A DNA stretch of 64,000 nucleotides. It comes from Ifrita kowaldi. Taxonomy: Eukaryota; Chordata; Aves; Passeriformes; Cinclosomatidae. The DNA is taken from contig VZRS01008301.1 in NCBI GenBank assembly GCA_013398055.1, positions 379,016 to 443,015 on the forward strand, in the 5' to 3' direction. Shown piece by piece: positions 14,203 through 26,779 of this stretch. Position numbers and translations under genes: made by a program. Numbering within the stretch: position 1 is the first letter of the stretch; the number at the start of each line of letters is the position of its first letter. The notes under the pieces are model-generated. The model saw only the letters and a program-made list of their open reading frames with translations. It did not search any database and was not told where the DNA came from.

Positions 14203-16750
14203 CTGTTACAAAGCTGACATAACAAAAGGCTGTCTGGATACACTCTAAACCACTGACGCAAAATCCTACACACCTCCATGTTATTTGAGGGACCAATCCG
14301 AATTTTATTCTGCACACACAATCCTCCTCTCCCCTCCTTCCTCACCTGACAATAGCCAATGCACACCTGCAGCTACACTGAGACCAGTGCCTATGGGGCC
14401 TTACTGGGATCGGGGCCATGGGTAAAGGCAAAGTGTTAAAAGAATCAGTTCCCTTACACTGTGGTTCCACACGAATAGCTACGCTGGCACAACTAAAAGG
14501 ACCCAGCAGGCAACTGACTGACACAGTCCCAGAATTGCCAAGGAGGACAACAAACTGTAACAGCACTCTCTCACAGCACAGCATCTTCCATCTATACCTG
14601 CCTGCCTCCGGGAAACACAGCATACCATGGCATTCGGGTCACAAAGAGAAGTTGTTAATGGAGGACAGGAATAAAGGGGGTTTTCTGGTTGGTTGGATTT
14701 TTCTGAAGTATTTTATCGAGAGCCAGGACATGGATTTACAGTGTCAGAAAATGAGCACAACAGACAACAACAGCACCAACATCATCTTTAGCAACTTCAG
14801 CATCACAGCTACTGATGAGGACCATAAAAATTACCAGGCTCTTGGCCTACCTCAGGTTGATATGCCTTGAAGTACACTATCAGAAAACTGTCCAAAGCTG
14901 AAGTCCCATATTTTGGCTAAGCTAGGAGTCCCATTGTGCAACACTGGGTAATGTAACATCAGACACTAGTAGTAATTTTGTGTACATAGTGTCTCCTGGA
15001 CATTTCAGTATCATTGCTTAGGTTTAAAAAGCCACACGGAAAAGCACGCACTGGAGCATGAGAAGCAGCCAAATTTGGAATATACACACACAGTTTATAT
15101 GACAAAAACTAAGAAAACAATCATATATCCCTATTGCAAGCTCAGAATAAGAAAGCAAGTGAGACCATCAAGAGAAGAGACCATCAGCAACTGAACTCAT
15201 ATTAAGTAATGTAACAGCCCAATGACTGTGGATAATCTCTTTTCACAGTCTTCAGCTTTGACTATGACTTAGTAAAGAAACCCTAAAACTCTGCCAGACT
15301 TTGAGAGACACAAAGCAATACACATGACCTATAACTGGCACGGCCAGTTTTTCCTCAAGTACTTGGCGATGTCACTATCAGACAAGGTCAACATTAAGGG
15401 TTTTATCCCACACATTTTCTCCCACAACAAGGTCATTTCAGCCATGGTCCCAGGGTACCCTTCATAACTAGGGGAGTTTGCCAATGCAAATGTTAGTGGG
15501 CTTCCAGTGAAAGCAGGCCACTGAAATGACACAGATGGTGAAAAAACATGTACGGACAGTGAAAGAAAAAGGCAACAGGAATTTCTGAAGTGACTTTATG
15601 TTGAAGAAACTACAATGAAGAACAACAGCCTAGTAGTTTTTAAAATTACAAACAAGTACTTATTCACATGCCTTTGTCTGTGGAGTTCACCAGTACTAGA
15701 AATGACTGATTCAGCAATACAATTACTGTGGGTCAGAAGAAAGGGCCCAAAATTATTAAAACATTCTCCCCCTAGCTACAGAGGCCTTATAGTTAACTTT
15801 ATATTAAGCATTCCTGACTCCCAGTTAAACCTAAGTCTAACCAGAAACCACATTTCAATAGCTTTCTGGGTTTCCAACTAGACTAGCAATTCAGAGAAGA
15901 ACAACAGCACCAAAGATAGCAGCTCAATTTTGAAATTTGGAGAGAGGTGGGTAAAAGAAGTGGGAAGATCTCAAAATTCACAGTACAGCCCATTTTTTCA
16001 GCCCACCTAATTCACATTACAAGCCAATCCTGCAGCCATCACATGTTCTCTAATTCATTCATCACCTGTATTTAGTAATGCCTAATAATGTGTCCCAGTA
16101 TTACACAGAGAGAGGAGTGTAACAGGCTGCATTTCAGCATTTTCAAAGTTATAATTTCTCTGAGGCGTCTCCTAAACCAAACAAATACTGCTAAATGGAT
16201 GCATGTTGCTATTCATATAGCAAGGGATTAACAAATCAGAATATTACATGTCAAAGATTCAGAGCTGCTCAGTCAACATGCCCTAAACAAAACTAATCAC
16301 TATCACTGAGGTTAGTAACCATGAAAAGATTGACCAGTTCTGTCAGAAATTAAGATCCAACAATTCTCAGGTATACTGGAGTTCAGGGATATATCCTGAT
16401 TTTTTGAAAAACGGAAAAGGAATGAAAAGCTGTGTTATCTGGCTATCATGCAAGAAATTTCATAACACAGGTAAGTTAATTGGAGATAAGTCTGGAAACG
16501 ATAGCACAGCTGACACGCTACACAGCATTTAAACTTTCTGAACAAGTCATTCAAACTGTTAGCAAAGAAAATATAATATATGAAAAGATAAGTTTCAACA
16601 GTTGAGTTAAACTCAAGAGTTTCACTGCAAAGGCCTCAGTGCAGACTATATATCAACCCCAGTTTTCTGCTACTACCACTGACAAACATCAGCTTTTTTG
16701 TGAGTTGCCTGACTTTCTAATATATACTGGGACACCAGGAAATTTCTTCC

Positions 16751-16782
16751 AAAATCAATCTCCCCAAATGGAGATTGATTTT
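16751..16782. repeat. Perfect 13-bp inverted repeat with 6-base loop
   Basis: The arms AAAATCAATCTCC and GGAGATTGATTTT are exact reverse complements separated by CCAAAT. The complementarity stops at both outer ends, so the stem is too short for a microRNA precursor. No gene or transposon boundary is visible beside it. Confidence 0.85.
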
Positions 16783-17183
16783 ATTAATATATTTATGTGT
16801 GGAGATAAAGAGTTGATACTACACAGCAGACAATTGGATTGCATCAAAGTACCCAAGGGAAAACATAAATTTGAGAAGACATGCATGAACAAATCCACCA
16901 AATGACAAGATTTGAGTGCTTCATAGTTTGTAATATACATTCTAGCAAAAAATCAAGAGGACACTAATTAGACTGCAGTTTGGGGATCATTAACTTGGTT
17001 TACATTTGCTACCTTCCTGACAAATGTTAAGCAAATGTGCTATAGTTGGATGCAAACTGGCAAATTTCTTAAATAAACCATAGGACATATTTACAAAGAA
17101 AAAGAAAATAAAAGCCCCGACCTTTTTTTTTTTTTTTAAAAATTTGCCATTTCAGCAACAACCGATTTAACAGCAAAGCGTAC

Positions 17184-17231
17184 CTGAAATGCACAGCTCG
17201 GGCTGTGGCGTTCCCCAGGTGTCTGTAAGAA
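17184..17231 (-). other. Short exon-like segment (speculative)
   Basis: On the minus strand a pyrimidine-rich tract ends in two successive acceptor-like AGs nine bases apart (CTGCAG, then TTACAG). They are followed by 39 or 48 bases open in one frame (ending RHSPSCAFQ) and the donor CAG|GTACGC. Both lengths keep the frame, and the phase 0 end would join in frame to the segment at 14109-14202. The protein is not recognised. Such segments also arise by chance. Confidence 0.2.
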
Positions 17232-17929
17232 CTGCAGAGAGCAGAGTGCCACCTGCCTTTCACGGGTCACAGCTGCAATGCTGCAGCCTGGAAATTAAAT
17301 CCAGCCTACCGCCAATAGTTGGCAAACATACTTCAAAAGGGTCAGTTTGAAAAATGTTTACAGTGTTTGACAAAAACAAAACAAAATAAAAAACCAAAAA
17401 ACCCCAACAACTCATTCTTTTGAATCAGCTACAGCTTTGCAAAACACATCAGGAGAGAATGAACATATAGGCCGTAACTTAACACTGTTTCCAAATAGGA
17501 ATGTATACACATGCCAAAAAGGATAAAAGGATGATAACAAAGAGAAACAGACGGATTAACAATAATTTGGAGAACTCTGCATTGACAAGAATGCCCATTA
17601 AACATTTCCATAAAATGATGTTACAGAAAAGGAGAAGCTCCTCAGTGCTGCTTCCTATAATTACGGCCATAGCAATAGCAATTCATCTCAGGAGCCATAG
17701 TAACTTCAGAATGTACATTACCAAACATCAAGAGCATATCAAAATTTTATAAACCAGATGTTAAATCTAAAGCTAAATCGTATTTCACTGCTATTCAGAA
17801 GTCCATCATCACAACATATTAACCAATTACTCGGTACCGCTTTACATGAAGTAGCACAGTATCGGATTTCACACACCCTCCTCCCCACTATCAACAGCTA
17901 GTACTGGTAGTACACACCTACTATCAACC

Positions 17930-17941
17930 GATAGTACTATC
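17930..17941. repeat. Perfect 12-bp palindrome in a locally repeated segment
   Basis: GATAGTACTATC reads the same on both strands. The surrounding bases (about 17887-17943) contain two diverged direct copies of a CTATCAAC...TAGTACT unit, suggesting a small local duplication. No function is assigned. Confidence 0.7.
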
Positions 17942-20144
17942 AGCTATCCACTTACGTGTCCTACAGCACAGAAATCAGACCCAGCCAACACGACTGATAA
18001 AACTGTTGCAGACCAGAGGGCAGAAACGGGTCTCTCTGCTCCTGCTCGCCCCAGGAGCTCAGCTGCTCCCCTTGGCTGAATTCCTGCATGCAACCTCTAA
18101 CACAAAAGCCAAAATTTGCAGGAGGCTTATGCTGTATTTCTGCAGTTTATAGATTGTAGTGTACAGTTACTCCCTGAAAAGTAATGAACTTCATTCATTG
18201 AAAATCCTGTGTTTGTGCAAGACTATATCAACAGAAGTCAGAATCCACGTGGTTTCCCTAAGTAGCTGAAGGAGAAGAAAGTGAAAAACAAACGACCACA
18301 CAACTCTTTCTTCTGAAAACAGCAGATACACAGTTACCACCCTCTGCATCTCTGCCCAGCAGGAAATGAGTACAACAAACATGCTACAACCATGTTTATG
18401 GATCATTACAAAGTGCACAGGCACTCCTACTACCTGTAAGCATTTTATGAAAACAGCACTAGTTAAAGATTAAAAGAAATGAGACACTTCAGATATTAAT
18501 GCCCTCAGCTTTGTCAACCAAAACAAATCTGTTACAACATCCCAAGGAATAAGCAGTACAACTCAGAAGCCAGTGTTTACACTACTTAGTTCAAAACAAC
18601 CTCTTGAACAGAGAAGTAAACTGCCACACTCCAGAGCAAAACCTTAGCTCTCAGCAGGACTCCTCACAGCTGTTCAGCATTAAAATGAGAAAATGAGATG
18701 AATTCATTAGTAAACATAATAAAGTTATATTATCGGTACCTGCTGGAGAGGAAGGTGGGAACACAGCACAAAATCCAGAAATCTACCAAAATTTTTCTCT
18801 AGACTAAGCAAAGTACCCAAGGCCATACCTCAGCCTTTCAAGGCAGCAATACACTTTTGATTGAGTATGTGTTATATGTATGACATCACCAAGTTCAACA
18901 ATTCTAAGTCAAACTTTACTGAACTGACTCAGCCTTATATAACAACCAGGAGATGCTCAAACTACTAGAAGTAAGATTTGAGTGCAATTTCCACTATGAA
19001 AAAAAATCTACTTTACAGCACTCTAGCTCGGCTAGCGTCACATCAGCTTTTTACACCAAAATTCAAACCAAGAGTGGTTTGTCAGCTTTCAGAAAATAGG
19101 ATCTTCAGATGCACTACCTTAGGGCTCCCAGAATATGCTATCACTATAACTTTAACAACACGTTTTAGTTTTAGGATGTTTTTCTCAGCTATAATCTTGC
19201 AAATTCTAACCATCTTCACAAAGCTGCGTGTGCCTGCATGCACAGACCTCTCCTGCCAGGAGCCCGGTTTGCTGAAGGAACAGATGCACTGACAGCTATT
19301 CATTCCATTCTAGCTGCCCCCCAGGAATAATCCCGGGCAGATTATCGTTGTGTCAGTCTACAATGCACACTCAGCATCTGCAATGATACAACAAACCCTA
19401 ATAGTTGTCATTTATCTGTAAGCAAACCTCACAGAATGATAGATGTATACAACTGACTGAGGTGTTTCCATCTGCATCGTTCCAGAATGGTAAACTCAAA
19501 CTCCCCAGTTCAGAAAGTGCCGAAATACAGTCATGCCACAGACCGAAGGCAGTCCAGTTAAATAACAGCGAGAATAAAGTACATCGGGGTTGCAAATCTT
19601 ACTACGGAAACATCCCACTGAAAACCCACGTTTCTCACTCAACTGCCGGTGCATTCCACGCCACTTCTACTCTCACCAGAAGATGAGCCTGAGCAAACTT
19701 CACTTGCTGAAGTGTGACAAAACCCCTCCGAAACGTTCCGGAGCCAGCGGCTGCCTCTCCACAGACGGGGCTCAGCGATAGCAACGCACCTCACTCTCCT
19801 GGGCGAGAACGCGCTCCCGCGGGCGCGACCCCGAGGGCAAGAGCGGCGCGGGGGTCCCGCTGCGCGGAGCACCCGCGGTCCAGGTTCCAGCCCCGCTGGA
19901 GATGCGGCAGCCTGCCCGTCTGTTTTTCTGGTCCCGAGCAAACAGCACCGTCTTCGGGGAGAACGGCCGCCCGCTCTGAAAGGCTCGGGGGACTTTCGGG
20001 GGTGGGGCCGGGCAGTGCCCGAGATGGGCTCCGAGCGCCGGCAGCGCTCCCCGGCACCAGTGCCCGGCGGCCCCTGCGCTCCGCCTCGCTGCCGGCTCCC
20101 CCTGCCGGCACCCTGCCGCCGCGCCCGCCCGGACCCCAGCCCGC

Positions 20145-20165
20145 NNNNNNNNNNNNNNNNNNNNN
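20145..20165. other. Assembly gap (21 N) in the CpG island
   Basis: A run of 21 N lies between GC-rich flanks (CCCCAGCCCGC on the left, CCCCGGGCTGGGG on the right). The missing length is unknown and could include more of the island or a first exon. Confidence 0.98.
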
Positions 20166-20839
20166 CCCCGGGCTGGGGCGATCTCGCATTACTCCCTGCC
20201 CTCCCCCGCGCTCCCCCCTCCGGGCCAGCTGAGAAGTTGCAACTGGTTGAGATATTTGTCCTTGGGGTTTGGGTTTTTTATTTTTATTTCCTTTTATTCC
20301 TTAATCACCGCAGCTCACAAAAACATGACCTGAGGCTGCTCCTTTACCATCAGATCTGAGCAGGGGCGTCCCAGCGCCAGTACAACTAAGCACAACAAAT
20401 CCTGGCGAGCTGCAGCAAGCTATAGCAGGAGGGAGGGGAGGTGGTGGGACACGGGCAGCGACGCCGCTGCCGGGTCCGCAGGGGCTCCCGGCCGCTGCCC
20501 GGGGCTCCGCGGGGCTCCGGGGCCAGGGGAATGTACCAAAAGCGGGGAGCAGCAGATAGAGGAGGCGAAGGAGAGCCGGGCGCCAGCGACTGCCCCGGGA
20601 CGGAAGGGGCACCGGAGCGCCACGGCAGCTCCCAAGCTGCGCGCCTGCCGGCTCTCCTCACCCCTCACACGCCATGCCGCAGCCGCCCAGCCCCAGTGTC
20701 CCGGCCCCGGGTCTCCGGAGTCCGGTGTGGAACCACATAGGCAGCAGGAGCCCCGCACCAGCGGTCCCGGCCCCGGTGCGCAGGGGAGCGCGGTGCTGAC
20801 ATTTCTGCTGCCACGTAAGAGCCTCCGGCGAATCCCTCT

Positions 20840-21007
20840 CCGCCCCCTCCAGTCCCCTCCCTCCCCCCATGGCACGATCGACGTGTCAGCCCCAAAAGTT
20901 CATTTCCAGGCCCTGGGAGAGTCCCCTATAAAGGTCCCGGGGCGTGCGTGGGACAGTGAGACGTGGCACTGCGGGGCTGCAGCCGGGGCGTGCAGGCATC
21001 TCCCCCA
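20840..21007 (+). promoter_or_regulatory. Candidate plus-strand core promoter and noncoding first exon
   Basis: In order on the plus strand there is a reversed GC box (CCGCCCC, near 20840-20846), a TATA element (TATAAA, 20927-20932) and, about 75 bases further, a strong splice donor CCAG|GTACGT with GT at 21008. A start site about 30 bases below the TATA box would give a first exon of about 50 bases. No initiation codon is seen in it, so it would be 5' untranslated or part of a lncRNA. The order and spacing are those of a TATA-type promoter, but no downstream exon is confirmed. Confidence 0.35.
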
Positions 21008-24000
21008 GGTACGTGCGTTCGCATTTTCGCGCTCACCGGGATTTCGGCGCATGCCTTTGTGTTTTGTCAGCTCACCTGTATTAAACCAGGAGGTTATTTT
21101 TGTTCGTGTGTGCATTGTAATTAATTCCATCAGAGTTGTGTTTTTCTTTTATGACAGCATTTGCGCGTTTCTGCTACAAGCTGCGACAGAAACTGACTTT
21201 TGTTGTTCGCAGCAAGATCTCCATTTAGAAGACTAACAGCAGTAAGAGTTAATTAAAACAAATAAAACCATGGAATTGATCCTTGCCAGAGTAATCGTAT
21301 AAAAATTAGCTAATTAAAACAACTAGCATCAAAACTTATCAGCAAGCCAAATGCTGCAAATCCAAATTGCCTTAAACTTCCAGCTCAAGGGAGAGTTTTA
21401 CTTTGGCTAGGGTATAGAAGAAACTAGTTCAAGTAGAAACATTAACAAAAGTTTGAAATTATCATTAAAAATGAAGTCCTGGCATTTGGAACATTCCTTC
21501 TGATTACTTGTTGGTATTAAAAAAAAAACCAACCCAGACACTAAAGGCCAAACTCTTGAGTTTGTTTTTTTTTTCCATTAAGTCATGTAACCCTGACAGT
21601 CAAGGATGTTTCTTTATTTATAACAATAGAGTTTGATAAGCAACTACTGTAATTACTGTAATGCCTGGGGTCACTTTCTCGGGTGATTTCCTTCCGATAC
21701 AGAAAATACTTGTACAGAAATATAAGAATTCATTTTACTTCTAAAAGTTGCTGTCAAAGTAAGTGCAGATATAAGATGATTCACGTATCTGTTAACTTCT
21801 TTGGAGTGTTATTAAGACATATCTCTTCACATCAACAAGTTCCACACTTTTTACGTATCTCCACCTAGTACAATACATTTAGAGTTTCTTTTTAAAGAGG
21901 AGATACATTTATTTTTCCAACTGCTGCGTAAAATAAAATAAAACAGCTCTACTTTATCTGTGAAAAGTAAGCACTGAGTATCCAAAACCAACTGCGAGCA
22001 AAAAAACCTATCAAAATTCTAACCCCTTGAGTTATGTACATTTTAGCCTCTAACAATTCCTCTGCCGTTTGGCTATGAAGCAATAGGCATATAAGTAAAA
22101 AATAAACAAAACCCCAAAACTCACCACATTTATGTCTTTATGTCATACTGTGTTAATGACATACAGTACATTCTAAGAAAAATTCCACTGGAATCATATT
22201 GACTCTATATCAGCCCCAGAGCTTTTAAGTCATGCGCTTTATAGCTCAGTACCAGTTTCATGGAAGAACAGTAATGATGTCAATGCTTAATTTTATTTAA
22301 TTTTATTTGAGAAGCTCAAGGGCAAAGACATCTGAAAATGCCTATGAGATTAACCATATTTGAAATAAAGGTACAAAATGTAACATTTTTAATCTTACAT
22401 GTAACTCTCTGCTATGTCTAAATTACAGAGTTAAACCAGATGAGTTGAGTGAGTGAGCCCAGCAGTTTGAGACAATGCAATCCCCAGATGTACCCTTGCA
22501 AGTAGGCACTGAGGGTTTTTTGTTTCTTCACAAGTTGCACAGTGGTGTCTCAATCCTAGGCTAAGCCTCAGTGTGTTACTATATCCAAAATAAATAAGGA
22601 TATTCTTATATAATCTAGGAATATTATGCTAAGGGCGAGGGAGGAAGCCACAGGAGAAGCTCTGCTATCTGATTTAAGGAAAGGAAAAAAAAGAAACCTC
22701 TCAGAAGACCAAGTCCATCCCATCCAGCTTTTCTTCCAGTATGGAGCTCATTCTCCTCCTCTGCCTTGTATTTTCCTGACATTATATTTCTCACTGTTAG
22801 TAATTTTTGATCTCTCCTTCCAACAAAATAGAGCCCAGCATATTAAGGGGTGGCAGCATGTGGAAGCAGTAAAGGTACTGCAGTTGGAAGAGGAAAGGCT
22901 GCACAGCACCTTCAGGCTTTTGGCCAGTTTGGTGGGAAGCCAGGATTTCAGCTCGTTCCTGTGGTGGCAGGATATAAGGAGTGTTAGAAAGCAGGGAAGG
23001 GGGTGGATTTCCATCTGTTTAGGTGGGAAAGTCACAGTGTAAGGGAAGGCCTGTCTTCACATTACCCATCAAAAGAACCTTGGATAATAAGCATCTCTCA
23101 CCATTTAGAAAAACAAAGTCAGATACAGTAAATTGAAAGTTTAAGTTGGGTTAAAAAGAAAAAAAAAAAAAAAGAAAAGGAAGAAAGTGTTAACTTCAGT
23201 AAAACTGAACCTTGAGTTATGTTTCCATCATAGGGAAAGGACTTTGCTTGCTTCACGATCACAGAGTTCAAAGTTTTTATTACCACTGCATGTTGCTTTT
23301 TCCAGACCATTGAAAACATTAGTCATTTTTGTTTAATTCATGAGAAACAGGCAGAGGAAAACTTTGAAGTCTCACATTTAATTGCCCAGTGTTGTGTTTT
23401 TTAACCACATCATTTATTACTTAGGAGAAACCCTACTGCTGACCAGAGGCTTTCCAGAGCAGACCAGGCAGGAGAATGGTGCATACAAACAAGCTGCCTT
23501 TCCTGAACCAATGCTAAAGAACAGAGAGTTTGTGCAGTCTGGTGTCTTGAATTTACCTGGCTTACATGACACTGTTGAAATACGTAATCATCAGATCTAC
23601 ATTCCTGTTTCTTCCTTCTTTCCCACTGAGGTTCAGGAAAGTATTTGCCCTGCTTCATTTGAGTAGAGCGAGCCCTTAGCATTCCCACCTGCACTGAGCA
23701 GCATCGTCTTCCAAGGCTAGATGATCATGAGCCTGCCTTTTTTAAATACCAGGGACTTGTGATATTGTTATATGTAAAAATAGGAATGACATCTTCATCC
23801 CAGGAAAGCAGATGGCCCAGAGGATTTAAGTTTGCCATCCTCATCCTCAGATGGGTCTGGTAGGGAAGGACACTGTTAAAAAGCAGGCCAGGAAAGGCTG
23901 TAGCTGTGTGTGCCCAGTAGCAGACACAGGGCAAGGTCAGACTGAGCATAATTTTAATTGTCTTAGCAAAAGACACAATTGCAAGGCTTGATTTCAATCA

Positions 24001-25130
24001 TAGGGAAAAAAATGTCAGTAGTTACAAACTTTGCTGTTTTCCATTAAATTACTGTCTTGTGTTATGTGCTGTATTTAAAGGTTAAACTGACTGGTCTCCA
24101 TAATATCCATGAATTAGGAAAAGCTAGGTGAGAGTCTAAAACTTGGCTTTTGAGATCTATATGTTCTTCCAATGAGTTTATATTTACCATTTGTGATCAA
24201 AGGACAGTAAAAGAATATTTCTCACGACATTTCTGTTATTAAGGCTCTTTATAGACAAAATGGTTTATTTTTATGACTGCATAAGATATTTTCAACACAG
24301 CTATATAACATAAATAAATGTGCAATTGCATTTATAAATCTGTGAGCTGATTTTTAGTAATTGCTGCTTTCTTTCCAATAAAGTCTCAGACAGATAAGGC
24401 AGTTAAAGAAGTTATTATGTAAGTTCTAAATAAGGGCTATCTAACTTCAAGTCCCTAAAAGTAGTTAGATATTTGGTGAAAATGATGAGTTCTCGGGTAC
24501 TGATTCATGTGATCTGAAAATGCCATCCATTTCCTGATTCACCTTCATGTCTCCTCCAGGAAAAAAAAGAATATTTTACAATGAATACCGTCAGTCAAAC
24601 AATTTTTATGTGTCTGTTTTTCTATCTTTCAGCCAATTCCCTGAAATGATACTTTCAAACTGAAGAGGAAGATAGGAGTGAAAATGAAGAATGCCTTGGA
24701 GAAATCCAGTCATAAAGTTGGAGGAGTAGAAATAATAGGAAATATTAATAACTCTGGTCTCTTTCGTAGGTCAGAATTTAGACTGAAATGATGTAAAGTT
24801 ACAAACCAAAGACATAAGGGCTATTAAACTTGAATCAAGATTCACAGATTTTTAAATTAATACATAATAAAAATATTTGCTTTTTTTCCCTCTACTTTGG
24901 ATGGTAATATATTCTGCTGCCTTACACAACTTTCTTATACAGACTTAAATTTTTATTTAAGTTTTCTTTTTTTTTGGATATTAGCCCCAAGACACCTCTT
25001 CAAACTAAGCCAGGATATATATTAGCAATCCATTAGTTGCTCCTCTCTGTCTGCTTGTCCCTAATCATTAATATTGAATTCCTGTGTTTCTACATCACCC
25101 AGCAGTACAAGTGGAATTTAGGTAAAGAGC

Positions 25131-25152
25131 ACACACACACACACATATATAT
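25131..25152. repeat. (AC)n(AT)n microsatellite
   Basis: Seven AC units pass directly into about four AT units, a compound dinucleotide repeat. Confidence 0.95.
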
Positions 25153-26108
25153 GACTTTATCACTGCCAAGAGGTCTAAAACGCAGGATATAGAGCTCATC
25201 TAGACTTAGTTTTGTGCTGGCCTTTTTGGGGATGAATGGATAGAGAGGATACTTGGCATAACCCCTGCTTTCATAGAATTAGACCATCACAATTTCTAAA
25301 AGGAATTTTAACCAGCTGTGAAGTCCTCATAACTTGGACAACATTCCAGTGGCATTGATCTAGCACTAGGAGCCCTCAAACAAGCTTACCAAGTGCTGGT
25401 GGAGTTGTCCATGCACGGGAATTTAATAGTGAATTGTCAAAGTAGGCCAACATCTAAGTCACTTTTAAAAAGTGATTTATCTAAATTAGTGCAGACCCCT
25501 GTATGAACCTTCTTGTTTTGCCTTGAGCATATCTTAAGTCCACTAAAAAATGCACATAAATTAAATTAGAAATTAACAGAAAAATGGACTAATCAGTAAT
25601 GGGTTTTCTTATACAGGGTTTGACTATCTTTAATGAGATTTAGTTCCTTTGCCCCTTTAGTTAGGCACAGACAGCATTTTTATGTGACCAAGATGCTCTC
25701 TGCCTTTTCACTCTCCAAGACGGACAGTGAACACAATAAGGTAGATGTACTTGTCCAGAGGAGTTTTGTAGGAAGGGAGTCAGCAGCTTAACAAGATTCA
25801 TGACATACTGGAAGCATTTTTCCATTTTTCCAGCCATGCACTTCCTATCAGATCATGGATAGCAGCGATAACAGTTACAAGTCCAGTTCGAGTGCTAGTT
25901 TCCTCAGTTGCTCCTGCACTGTATTCAGTTGCCTGCTAGGAAGGAACTAGATGGTGTTGTTTACAGCCAGGCTTTGTAATCTGGAATTGTTATAAAGCAA
26001 AAAGCTTAACAACTTGAAAGTAGCTGTAGAAGCAGTAGTAGGCAAAGACAAAAGAGAAAATTAATTAAAACTAGTGAGTGTTTGTTACTGAGAAATAAAA
26101 ACAACCAA

Positions 26109-26144
26109 CACACACACACACACACACACACTCACACACACACT
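26109..26144. repeat. (CA)n microsatellite
   Basis: Eleven CA units, one CT interruption, then five more CA units and a trailing CT. Likely length-variable. Confidence 0.95.
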
Positions 26145-26779
26145 CTGCAAACCCCACTGAATTTAGTTCCTTTGATGATTTTACTCAGACACTAAAGCCC
26201 CCTCCTCACAGTCTGGTCTTCTGTTTTGTTGTTAGTTTAACTCAGGCCAGACTAGAGCAATGAGAGTATAAGGAGGTACCTATGTCTTTCTCAATTTGAA
26301 AGGAAGCCCGGCCCGCAGTTCTGCAAAGTTTTCATGCATCTTGGTTATCACTTGTGAATTTAGCAAGTGTCATTTTTTTTAATGTGTTTCAAAAGTTGCC
26401 TATGAGCACTACCAAAAATCTGTCAAGAATCTGGGTTGAGCTGAACTCTTCTGCTGTCAAACTTAGAGAGTGTTCATTCTGTGCTCTGTCCCATAGTGAT
26501 CCCCAAACCAAAGAGATCCCACCATTTCCCAAACAGCTATGAGCTTTGCTGGCAAAGTAAAGCATATCCATTTATTGCAGGCAGACCATTTAAAAGTGCA
26601 CAGCTACTTTCTATTATGAGTTTTTTTCATTCTTACATATATATATATAAATTAATCAGCCAGCATTGTGACATTGTCAGTTCAGGGTATAAGCAAGGTT
26701 ATATTCCACAATGAACAAAAATTGGAAGTAGCACTGTAGGAAAATGGAAATAGGATCACTTCGTGATACTAATTTTAGT

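Larger units (their letters stand above)
10641..19689. other. Single-copy stretch with no confirmed gene
   Basis: No interspersed repeat or known protein is recognised. The longest open frame is a 150-codon plus-strand run at 14418-14870 with a good initiation context (GCCATGG). It has no recognisable domain and is of a length chance allows in six frames. Weak exon-like segments on the minus strand lie at 14109-14202 and 17184-17231. They point away from the CpG island to the right and could belong to a transcript starting there, but this is speculation. Confidence 0.5.
19690..21010. promoter_or_regulatory. CpG island, probable promoter region
   Basis: GC content and CpG density rise sharply against an AT-rich, CpG-poor background. 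They stay high for about 1.3 kb, apart from an AT-rich dip near 20250-20340. The island holds a 21-base gap at 20145-20165. Vertebrate CpG islands of this size usually mark promoters. Long open frames on both strands here (up to about 170 codons, many Pro/Arg/Gly/Ala) reflect the low stop frequency of GC-rich DNA and show no recognised domain. Which gene is served, and in which direction, cannot be told; plus-strand promoter signals at the right edge are listed separately. Confidence 0.75.
21011..26774. other. Single-copy stretch with no confirmed gene
   Basis: Mostly AT-rich unique sequence. A good plus-strand acceptor (long T/C tract ending TTTCAG at 24631) precedes purine-rich sequence with a 35-codon frame starting at 24684, but no matching donor is convincing. 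A 138-codon frame at 22626-23042 shows no domain I know. Dinucleotide repeats lie at 25131-25152 and 26109-26144. Confidence 0.5.

Noticed and set aside
14418..14870. 150-codon plus-strand frame with a good start context
   Set aside because: By a rough estimate with equal base use, a few open runs of this length are expected in six frames of 64 kb. No domain, signal peptide or repeat supports it.
16371..16470. Plus-strand segment ending in a strong CAG|GTAAGT donor and open in one frame
   Set aside because: Many such isolated pairs occur in the window. The acceptor is weak and the strand disagrees with neighbouring candidates, so it is treated as a pseudo-exon.
16751..16782. MicroRNA precursor at the 13-bp hairpin
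   Set aside because: The stem is far too short and does not extend beyond 13 pairs.
19714..21236. Several overlapping frames of 100-170 codons on both strands
   Set aside because: GC-rich CpG-island DNA has few stops. The peptides are Pro/Arg/Gly/Ala-rich without domains, and some run across N bases.
22626..23042. 138-codon plus-strand frame
   Set aside because: No recognised domain, ordinary length for chance, and another long frame overlaps it on the minus strand.
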